From: an uncultured Brachyspira sp.
GTDB lineage: Bacteria; Spirochaetota; Brachyspiria; Brachyspirales; Brachyspiraceae
Reading direction: 5' to 3'
Assembly (NCBI GenBank): GCA_934725655.1
Contig: CAKVCJ010000126.1
Span: 1-5,979 of the forward strand
DNA length: 5,979 nucleotides
A program made the translations under genes and the position numbers. The notes under the pieces are model-generated. The model was not told the DNA's origin. It saw nothing but the letters and a program-made list of their open reading frames with translations, and did not search any database. The stretch's first letter is position 1. The number at the start of each line of letters is the position of its first letter. Shown one piece after another: positions 1 to 5,163 of the stretch.

Positions 1-860
1 GAAGAGGCGGCGTAGGAGTGCAGGGCGGTAAATCTCAAGGCGAACATTATATAGAACATTTATTCGTTGCTTCTACTAAAGATTATTTATTTATATTCAC
101 TGACAGAGGTAAGGCTTTCTGGATGAAGGTGCATGAGATTCCTGCTCTCACAAAAACTTCACAGGGTAAAAGCATAAAGTTTATACTTAATTTGGCGCCA
201 GATGAAAAGATTACAAGCTACTTTACAGTATCCGACTTTAACCCTAAACAATCAATTATAATGGTTACTAAGATGGGTACTATTAAAAAGATGGAGCTTA
301 AACATCTTGAGAATGCTAAGAAGAGGGGTATACTTGCTTTAACATTAGAAAATAATGATGAGCTTATAGGGGTGTCTGCTGTTGAAAGCGGGGACGACTT
401 TATTATGACTACTGCTTCTGGGCTTGCTTTGAGGATAAATGAGCAGAAAGTAAGGAATATGGGAAGAGCTGCTGCTGGTGTTAAGGGCATTACTTTAGAT
501 GATAATGATGTTTGTGTATCTGGAAACGGCATACATAAAGGAGAATCATTGATAGTTATTACTGAAAATGGTATAGGCAAAAGACTTTCTTCTAAGCAGT
601 TTAATGCTAAAGGAAGAGGCGGTAAAGGACAGATTTATATTAAGCCAGACAACAAAACGGGAAATGTAGTTAGCGTAAAAACTGTAGGCGACAAAGATGA
701 GATAATGGTTGTCACTACTGACGATATGACTATAAAAATAAAGGCTGATTCTATACCAGAATTAGGAAGAAACGCTAAGGGTGTAAAAATAGTAAATATT
801 TCTGACGGTGCTAAGGTAAGCGATTTAGCAGTAGTGCCTGCAGATACCGAAAACAAATAA
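1..860 (+). CDS. gyrA: DNA gyrase subunit A, C-terminal domain (5' partial)
   Basis: This is the DNA-wrapping C-terminal domain of the gyrase A subunit, which with GyrB introduces negative supercoils using ATP. The reading frame is open from base 3, so the gene starts outside the window; the GTG at 18 is an internal Val codon, not a start. About 285 residues are visible. The first is the Arg of RGGVGVQGG, at the place of the GyrA box, followed by segments typical of the beta-pinwheel (IEHLFVASTKDYLFIFTDRG, then MKVHEIP). Blade-like repeats with glycine-rich turns follow: GILALTL, GRAAAGVKGITL, GRGGKGQIYI (612-629) and GRNAKGVKIV. The breakage-reunion domain with the active-site Tyr lies upstream and is not seen. 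The protein ends in a short tail (DTENK) without the long acidic tail of the E. coli protein. ParC has a related domain, but the conserved box and a full set of blades favour GyrA. Confidence 0.93.
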   Translation, partial: RGGVGVQGGKSQGEHYIEHLFVASTKDYLFIFTDRGKAFWMKVHEIPALTKTSQGKSIKFILNLAPDEKITSYFTVSDFNPKQSIIMVTKMGTIKKMELKHLENAKKRGILALTLENNDELIGVSAVESGDDFIMTTASGLALRINEQKVRNMGRAAAGVKGITLDDNDVCVSGNGIHKGESLIVITENGIGKRLSSKQFNAKGRGGKGQIYIKPDNKTGNVVSVKTVGDKDEIMVVTTDDMTIKIKADSIPELGRNAKGVKIVNISDGAKVSDLAVVPADTENK

Positions 861-877
861 ATAAAAATTATATTATT

Positions 878-906
878 AAGCCTGTATTTTTAATACGGGC
901 TTTTTT
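878..906 (+). terminator. Intrinsic terminator of gyrA
   Basis: An 11-bp stem (878-888 pairing with 892-902, with one G-T pair) closes a very short T loop and runs into six T residues at 901-906. It starts 18 bases after the gyrA stop codon and has the form of a rho-independent terminator, separating gyrA from the lipoprotein gene. Confidence 0.88.
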
Positions 907-959
907 ATGTTTGATGATTACTCTAAAAAGTAAATATAAGTAAAAAATATTAAAAAAAC

Positions 960-989
960 TTTACAAAGTGTATGTTGATGTGTTATAAT
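960..989 (+). promoter_or_regulatory. Sigma70-type promoter of the lipoprotein gene
   Basis: TTTACA at 960-965 and a perfect TATAAT at 984-989 are separated by 18 bases. The -10 box is preceded by TG at 981-982, giving the extended form TGTTATAAT. Transcription should begin near 996, leaving a leader of about 29 bases before the ATG at 1025. With the gyrA terminator upstream, this makes the lipoprotein gene an independent unit. No operator-like repeat was seen. Confidence 0.75.
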
Positions 990-1024
990 ATATACATAAA
1001 CAACAATGAAAGGGAGAAAATCCA

Positions 1025-1729
1025 ATGAAAAAATTTTTATTAATAATATCTATTATATCAATGGCTGCTATATCTTGTAGCAATAGTGCAGATCCTACTA
1101 ATGGTAATATAGGTGTAAGCGGAAATGTTCCAAGTATATACAAAGATCAAAAAAATGGAGAGTCAGTTTCATCATGGATAGGCACTAAAGATGGTACTGA
1201 TCAAGCAACTAAATCTATAAGTGCTTCTTATCAGCAAAATCAACAGCAAGCTGCAGACGTTGATTTACTTTATAGATTATATTCTACAACTTGGTATCAA
1301 ACAGAAAGTGATTGGGACGATGGAAGAGAAGAAACAGAAACTACTTTTGTTTTATTTGATCAAGATTCTTCAAGATTAGAAACAGAATATGAAACAGGAG
1401 AGAGACCAGAAACAGATTATTACACTTTAACAGTTGTAAATAATACTATAAATACTCCTACAACTTTGCCTTATTTAGCTAATGACCCTAAAAAAGATCA
1501 AGCAAATAGAAATGCTGTAGTAGTTAAAGTAGAAGAAAAAGGTGATAATGATGTTGAATTTGAAGGTTATTATCTTTATGACAGAGATACTCTTTATATT
1601 GTAGATGGAGATACACAAGTTTATGTGGAAACAAGATTAAATGCTATAATAAACGAAGTAGAAAAAGCAAATGGAAGTGCTGGTGTTAGAGGAGCTGATA
1701 AATATACTCTATATGTTCAGAAAAAATAA
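1025..1729 (+). CDS. Putative lipoprotein of unknown function
   Basis: The product is 234 residues long and I do not recognise a named family. The start is clear: AGGGAG at 1011-1016 lies 8 bases before the ATG. Residues 1-17 form a lipoprotein signal peptide (MKKF, then a hydrophobic stretch) ending in A-I-S before Cys18. This is a relaxed lipobox of the kind spirochaetes accept, so the mature protein should be lipid-anchored at Cys18, exported and possibly surface-exposed. A flexible Ser/Asn/Gln-rich linker follows (about 19-78, including QQNQQQ). The folded part (about 79-234) is rich in aromatic and acidic residues and alternates in a way that suggests beta strands: LYSTTWYQ, TTFVLF, YYTLTVVNN, AVVVKV, GYYLYDRDTLYIV, YTLYVQKK. 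The TWY start and strand series resemble a lipocalin-like barrel, but this is only a guess. No enzymatic motif is visible. The gene stands alone between two terminators. Confidence 0.82.
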   Translation: MKKFLLIISIISMAAISCSNSADPTNGNIGVSGNVPSIYKDQKNGESVSSWIGTKDGTDQATKSISASYQQNQQQAADVDLLYRLYSTTWYQTESDWDDGREETETTFVLFDQDSSRLETEYETGERPETDYYTLTVVNNTINTPTTLPYLANDPKKDQANRNAVVVKVEEKGDNDVEFEGYYLYDRDTLYIVDGDTQVYVETRLNAIINEVEKANGSAGVRGADKYTLYVQKK

Positions 1730-1780
1730 ATTTATTTTAGTTAAAGTAGAAATATGATTTACTTTTATAAATAGTTTGAG

Positions 1781-1817
1781 AGGCTTAAGTGGTATTAATT
1801 GCCCTTAAGCCTTTTTT
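1781..1817 (+). terminator. Intrinsic terminator of the lipoprotein gene
   Basis: AGGCTTAAG at 1781-1789 pairs perfectly with CTTAAGCCT at 1804-1812; GG/CC pairs can extend the stem across a bulged T at 1790. The stem is followed by T residues to 1817. It lies about 50 bases past the stop codon. The other strand has no T run after the stem, so it should work for the plus strand only. Confidence 0.85.
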
Positions 1818-1953
1818 ATTGCATACTTAAAACTTTAGACAACTGTAAATAAATATTCATATTGTTTTAGTTTAATTAATAAAAATAATATTATTTTCTT
1901 AACTTGCACTTTGACTAAACGTAAGAGAAAAACTTAAATATTTGCACTTTTTG

Positions 1954-1979
1954 CAACTTTTTGCGGCGGGAAAAAGTTG
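1954..1979. repeat. Perfect 9-bp inverted repeat with GC-rich loop
   Basis: CAACTTTTT (1954-1962) and AAAAAGTTG (1971-1979) are exact reverse complements around the 8-base loop GCGGCGGG. The weak stem with a purely G/C loop is unusual in such AT-rich DNA. There is no T run after it on either strand, so it is not a standard terminator. Confidence 0.75.
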
Positions 1980-2034
1980 AATAAAACATACATTAATATA
2001 AAAAATTATTTGTTTAAATTAATATATTTGCAGG

Positions 2035-2053
2035 GCTTTGCCCCCAGCAAAGC
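2035..2053. repeat. Perfect 7-bp hairpin
   Basis: GCTTTGC (2035-2041) pairs with GCAAAGC (2047-2053) around CCCCA. A competing smaller hairpin, GGGC (2033-2036) with GCCC (2040-2043), overlaps it, so the segment could switch between two folds. It is part of the structured intergenic repeat. Confidence 0.7.
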
Positions 2054-2075
2054 GTGCCTGTAAGGTAGCACCCCA

Positions 2076-2098
2076 CTTCTTTTGTTGGCACAAAGAAG
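2076..2098. repeat. Inverted repeat CTTCTTT/AAAGAAG
   Basis: CTTCTTT (2076-2082) pairs with AAAGAAG (2092-2098). GT (2084-2085) and AC (2090-2091) extend the stem to 9 bp past a bulged T at 2083, leaving the loop TGGC. It is the right-hand hairpin of the intergenic repeat. Confidence 0.68.
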
Positions 2099-2251
2099 CA
2101 AAAAGACTGCATTTTCATGGAATATAGCTACAAACATATATCATTATTTAATATATATTCATAATCAGTAAAATTAAAACAATATAAATATTTATTAATA
2201 TACTCTTGATACAAGTAGAATATTTGAAAATCTATAAATACTTAAAAATAA

Positions 2252-2572
2252 TCAATAATCCAACTTTATGAGATAATCTATTTTATCTACAAGTTTTGAA
2301 AAAGGACGCTCTACATTTATCATTGAGTTTTCTAAGGCATTGCCGTTTTCATCTTCTATATATATCTCATAAAATAATTCTTTATGGTCTTCTTTATTTT
2401 CAAATGTAAGCCTTATAAAAATAAAATCGTTAATATTAATTCTGTCCAATTTCGGCTCATATTCAAGTTTCTTTATCTCTTTACTTAATAACTCTTTGCC
2501 TAAATGCTCTACTACAACATTGTATATAGATTCTAATTCTTTTCGTATATAATGAACGTTATTGTCAAACAT
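2252..2572 (-). CDS. Small protein of unknown function, downstream of the PpiD-like gene
   Basis: The 106-residue product is not one I recognise. It begins at an ATG preceded by AGAGG with a 5-base spacer (Shine-Dalgarno on plus positions 2578-2582), which supports a real gene. It lies 13 bases after the stop of the chaperone gene, so the two are very probably co-transcribed and translationally close. There is no signal peptide and no membrane segment, so the protein should be cytosolic. The layout suggests an N-terminal helix (about 4-36, charged and Leu/Glu/Lys-rich), strands at about 46-57 (INDFIFIRLTF) and 65-74 (ELFYEIYIED), a polar turn DENGN, and a C-terminal helix (about 89-104). This compact alpha-beta pattern, with no Cys and no catalytic-looking motif, fits a small binding or adaptor protein, but that is speculation. 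Confidence 0.72.
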   Translation of the reverse strand: MFDNNVHYIRKELESIYNVVVEHLGKELLSKEIKKLEYEPKLDRININDFIFIRLTFENKEDHKELFYEIYIEDENGNALENSMINVERPFSKLVDKIDYLIKLDY

Positions 2573-2585
2573 AAATACCTCTTTT

Positions 2586-4049
2586 TTATCTTACTTTATG
2601 TCTTTTTATTTTTGCTTCTTGCATACTTCTATTTTCCCACTCTATAGAAATATTAGCTACAGATGCATTTAATAATTCTCTTTTCATAGCATTTTTTTGA
2701 GTTGTATCCAATGATGCTAATCTGTTTACATCTGCTTTTTCCTCTGATAAAACTTTTATAATAGCAACACCATTATTTAATTTGATAACCTCGCTTTTAT
2801 CTCCTACATTCAAAGAAAATACAGTACTATTAAATATAGGAGTAGATGAATCTGGTATGATATTCCCATCTGTAGAATTAACTAAACCTTGAGCATAAGA
2901 AAATGGAGCCGAAGATTTATAGTATTTAATATTTCCATTGTTATTTAAAGCTGCAAAATTGTTATTGTTTAAAACAGCATTTTTTAATACTTCAACTTGT
3001 TTAGCTTTTTCTGCTTCAACTAATATTTGAAGATTAGAATTTAAATATCTATCTCTTAAAACTCCAGCATTAACATCTGTGTATTTTTCTGGAAGTCTTA
3101 TATCATTAACTAATACAACATAATAAACCCCATTAACATTAATAGGAGAAAGTAAAATATTAGTTTGTGTGTTTGTAAATACTCTATCTGCTATATTTTT
3201 ATCTATTTCCATTCTTGTAACATATCCCAAATGATAATCGTTTGTATAAATACTTTTCTCTGCTACTGTTTTATCAAATAAAGTAATATCATTTTTTAAT
3301 GTTTTATACACATTTTCAGCATCTTTAGCATTAGCAAGAAGTATCCAAGATATATCAGCCTGTACAAAATTAGTTTTATTATCATTAAAATATTTGTCTA
3401 TATCTGCTTCAAGTATATCTGCTTTTTTTACTATATCTGATGCATCTATATAAAGCATTTCAATATCTCTTTTTGTAAGATTTTTTATATATTCTCTCTC
3501 TAATTCTAAAGAATTAACTTTAAGCCCATTAAATAATTCTAAAGCTATAGTTTGCGCCATAACAGTTTCTTTTAAATCTTTTTCTATTCTAATTTTTTCT
3601 GCTTGAGGAGTATTTTTAATAAAAGCATCATAAGCCATTTGGTTATAATTACCATTGCTGTCTATAAATTGACTTTGCATATATTGAAGTATGATTTTAT
3701 CGCTTACAGTTATATTTTTTGCTGCTAAATCATCTAAAAGTATAGTAGTAACAGCTCTTCTAAAAGCTAAATCTTCTATATTGGCATATACATCAGCATT
3801 CATAGGTATTCCAAATTGCTGATAATAATTTTCTATCTCTCTAAAAGCCTTGCCGTAAGGGCTTGTAGAAGTATAGTATATAGGAGTACCATTAACAGAA
3901 CCTATAGTAGGAGTTTTCTGGCTTCCTCTTGTATCTATAACTAAAAAATATATTATAAGCAAAATTGATACTGCTGATACTCCAATCCATTGTAAAGTTT
4001 TAACTACGGGACTCTTTTTTTTGATTACTATTTTTTTATTAGATGACAT
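2586..4049 (-). CDS. Membrane-anchored PpiD/SurA-like periplasmic chaperone (parvulin family)
   Basis: The 487-residue protein has the PpiD plan: a Lys-rich cytosolic start, one membrane segment (about 20-38) and a long periplasmic part. Residues about 50-190 match a SurA-type N-terminal chaperone region: NGTPI near the start, helices with FRRAV..LLDDLAA, and TVSDKIILQYM followed by a F-x-D-x-x-G-x-Y-N segment typical of this family. Residues about 228-318 resemble a parvulin domain (ISWILLANAKDAENVY, then LGYV, then VFTN, then VNGVYYVVLV). Residues about 350-436 look like a second, diverged parvulin-like unit (FSLNVGDKSEVIKLNNGVAI). The histidines of active parvulins are not seen at the expected places, so it may act as a holdase or chaperone rather than an isomerase. 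Such proteins help secreted and outer-membrane proteins fold. GAGGA (plus 4057-4061) lies 7 bases before the ATG. The gene leads a two-gene unit with the 106-residue protein. It is shorter than E. coli PpiD (about 620 residues). Confidence 0.83.
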   Translation of the reverse strand: MSSNKKIVIKKKSPVVKTLQWIGVSAVSILLIIYFLVIDTRGSQKTPTIGSVNGTPIYYTSTSPYGKAFREIENYYQQFGIPMNADVYANIEDLAFRRAVTTILLDDLAAKNITVSDKIILQYMQSQFIDSNGNYNQMAYDAFIKNTPQAEKIRIEKDLKETVMAQTIALELFNGLKVNSLELEREYIKNLTKRDIEMLYIDASDIVKKADILEADIDKYFNDNKTNFVQADISWILLANAKDAENVYKTLKNDITLFDKTVAEKSIYTNDYHLGYVTRMEIDKNIADRVFTNTQTNILLSPINVNGVYYVVLVNDIRLPEKYTDVNAGVLRDRYLNSNLQILVEAEKAKQVEVLKNAVLNNNNFAALNNNGNIKYYKSSAPFSYAQGLVNSTDGNIIPDSSTPIFNSTVFSLNVGDKSEVIKLNNGVAIIKVLSEEKADVNRLASLDTTQKNAMKRELLNASVANISIEWENRSMQEAKIKRHKVR

Positions 4050-4074
4050 TTATTTATCCTCAAAGATTTTTTAT

Positions 4075-4098
4075 TAATTAACTTTAATATGTTAATTA
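4075..4098. repeat. 8-bp inverted repeat over the chaperone promoter
   Basis: TAATTAAC (4075-4082) and GTTAATTA (4091-4098) are exact reverse complements, 8 bases apart. The right arm covers most of the minus-strand -10 box and the rest covers the expected start of transcription. The position fits an operator, but the DNA is AT-rich enough for such a repeat to arise by chance, and no regulator is known. Confidence 0.45.
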
Positions 4099-4123
4099 TA
4101 TAAAAAAGATTTCAAAAAATCAA
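4095..4123 (-). promoter_or_regulatory. Sigma70-type promoter of the PpiD-like gene
   Basis: Reading the minus strand, TTGATT (4123-4118) and TATAAT (4100-4095) are separated by exactly 17 bases. Transcription would start near 4088, about 38 bases before the ATG at 4049. The promoter sits in the 95-base gap after the recombinase gene, so the chaperone and the 106-residue protein can be expressed independently of it. No intrinsic terminator for the recombinase gene was found in this gap, so some read-through is likely. Confidence 0.68.
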
Positions 4124-4144
4124 GTAATTTTCTTTTTACATGTT

Positions 4145-5068
4145 TTATTTTGAATGGGGATGTGCTTTTTTGTATACTTCAAAAAGCCTATCGTTTGTAA
4201 CATGTGTATATCTTTGAGTTGTTGATATACTTTCATGCCCTAATAATTCTTGAACCCCTCTAATTTCGGCATCATTATTTAAAAGGTGCGTGGCAAATGT
4301 ATGTCTTAAAGTATGCGGAGAGAAATCTATACTAATATTAGCCATTCTCATAAGCCTTTTCATTGAATTTCTAACGCTTCTGTCGCTTATAGGTTTTCCA
4401 AATCTGTTTACAAATAAATAATTATTATTTGCTCCATATTCTCTTTGTATAATTGCTCTTTTTTGCATATACAAATCCCAATTATCATATATTATAGGTA
4501 TTAACGGTATCTCCCTCACCTTTGAGCCTTTACCAAGTATTCTTAAAGTAGTAGAACCCTTATGCATCATATTAAGCTTAATAGATATTAACTCTGATGC
4601 CCTTAAACCTATAGCATACATAAATATCGCCATCATCTTATCTCTTATAATAGTAAAATCGTTATCATCATCTATTTCTAATATTTTATCTATATCATTG
4701 AGGGATAAAAACTTTGCTATATGCTCTTCTCTTTTAGGGCTTTTCATATTTATTATTCTTGTTTTATCTGAGCGGCCGTTTCTTATTAAATAATTATAGA
4801 ATTTTTTTATAGATGATAGATGTCTTGAAGTTGTGGCATTTTTTAATTTTTTGTTTTTTAATGAAGCAAAATAATCTCTTATGGTATAGTGATTAGCATC
4901 ATTAAAGTCTATATTATTATCTTCTAAGAATTTTATATATTCTTTTAAATCTTTAGTATAACTATTTATTGTATGAGCGGCATAATTCAAAGTTTGTAAA
5001 TAATCTCCAAATTTATCCAAGATATCTTCTAATTCATTCATATTTATTTTTTTAAATTCATTTTTCAT
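4145..5068 (-). CDS. Tyrosine recombinase XerC/XerD
   Basis: This is a 307-residue site-specific recombinase of the Xer type, which resolves chromosome dimers at dif during division. The N-terminal SAM-like core-binding domain (about 10-108) contains the family pattern NYAAHTINSYTKDLKEYIKFL and TTSRHLSSIKKFYNYL. The catalytic domain carries the complete set, numbered from the chosen ATG: Arg156 (GLRASEL), Lys180 (GKGSKVREIPL), His252 and Arg255 (HTLRHTFATHLL), His278 (LLGHESISTTQ) and the nucleophile Tyr287 (RYTHV). Length and the KAHPHSK end match housekeeping XerC/XerD rather than phage integrases. The frame also permits a TTG start at 5074, but AAGGG lies 7 bases before the ATG at 5068 and only 1 base before the TTG. 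XerC and XerD cannot be told apart from this sequence alone, so no symbol is given. It follows the RND gene with a gap of about 95 bases. Confidence 0.93.
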   Translation of the reverse strand: MKNEFKKINMNELEDILDKFGDYLQTLNYAAHTINSYTKDLKEYIKFLEDNNIDFNDANHYTIRDYFASLKNKKLKNATTSRHLSSIKKFYNYLIRNGRSDKTRIINMKSPKREEHIAKFLSLNDIDKILEIDDDNDFTIIRDKMMAIFMYAIGLRASELISIKLNMMHKGSTTLRILGKGSKVREIPLIPIIYDNWDLYMQKRAIIQREYGANNNYLFVNRFGKPISDRSVRNSMKRLMRMANISIDFSPHTLRHTFATHLLNNDAEIRGVQELLGHESISTTQRYTHVTNDRLFEVYKKAHPHSK

Positions 5069-5075
5069 AAACAAA

Positions 5076-5080
5076 CCCTT
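5076..5080 (-). promoter_or_regulatory. Ribosome binding site that fixes the recombinase start
   Basis: AAGGG on the minus strand ends 7 bases before the ATG at 5068-5066. The alternative TTG codon at 5074-5072 is one base from it, too close for initiation. The ATG is therefore the likely start, making the protein two residues shorter than the longest open frame suggests. Confidence 0.8.
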
Positions 5081-5163
5081 TTAATATAATACTTAAATAA
5101 TTATCGAAAGTTTTGTTTATAAATTGATGAAGTATGTTAACTACATTGAATTTTATTTTTTTA

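Larger units (their letters stand above)
1942..2110. repeat. Structured intergenic repeat element (REP/MITE-like candidate)
   Basis: Within about 170 bases there are at least three strong inverted repeats (1954-1979, 2035-2053, 2076-2098), a 10-base tandem repeat of ACTTTTTGC (1946-1954 and 1956-1964), and a 9-base direct repeat ATATTTGCA (1938-1946 and 2024-2032). The stretch 2031-2074 is far richer in G and C than its surroundings. The left end (GCACTTTTTGC, 1944-1954) and right end (2098-2110) are imperfect inverted copies of each other. It encodes nothing visible. From memory, similar blocks are scattered between genes in Brachyspira genomes, but the window alone holds one copy, so dispersal is not shown here. 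Exact borders are uncertain; TTGCACTTT at 1904-1912 may mean that it starts earlier. Confidence 0.6.
1818..2251. other. Convergent intergenic region without a gene
   Basis: This stretch lies between the ends of the plus-strand lipoprotein gene and the minus-strand chaperone operon. I see no open frame with a ribosome binding site, no tRNA and no CRISPR pattern. The flanks (1818-1900 and 2111-2251) are plain AT-rich sequence. The middle holds a structured, locally GC-rich repeat, annotated separately. No convincing intrinsic terminator for the minus-strand operon was found; the hairpins of the repeat lack a T run on either strand. Confidence 0.7.

Noticed and set aside
218..580. Open frame of 120 codons on the minus strand inside gyrA
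   Set aside because: It is antisense to a strongly conserved protein, has no ribosome binding site, and its hydrophobic, Ser/Pro-rich composition is typical of a reverse-frame shadow.
635..856. Open frame of 73 codons on the minus strand at the end of gyrA
   Set aside because: It is antisense to conserved gyrA sequence, with no start signals and no recognisable motif.
961..1143. Open frame of 60 codons on the minus strand over the lipoprotein promoter and signal peptide
   Set aside because: It overlaps the clear promoter, ribosome binding site and signal peptide of the lipoprotein gene on the other strand; nothing supports its expression.
1954..2098. Hairpins of the intergenic repeat as a terminator for the minus-strand operon
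   Set aside because: None is followed by a T run on the minus strand, and the operon ends more than 150 bases away. A rho-dependent or structural role cannot be excluded, but an intrinsic terminator is not supported.
1818..2251. CRISPR array or riboswitch in the long intergenic region
   Set aside because: The short repeats are not regularly spaced with unique spacers, and no known riboswitch consensus is recognisable. The region also lies after genes, not before them.
4145..5068. Tyrosine recombinase as the integrase of a mobile island
   Set aside because: Length, complete XerC/XerD motifs and C-terminal form point to the housekeeping recombinase. No attachment-site repeats, tRNA gene, toxin, phage or gene-cassette features are nearby.
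5081..5163. Promoter for the recombinase gene
   Set aside because: On the minus strand GATAAT (5105-5100) and TATTAT (5091-5086) resemble -10 boxes, but neither has a credible -35 box at 16-19 bases. In this AT-rich gap they are not distinguishable from background; read-through from the RND gene is as likely.
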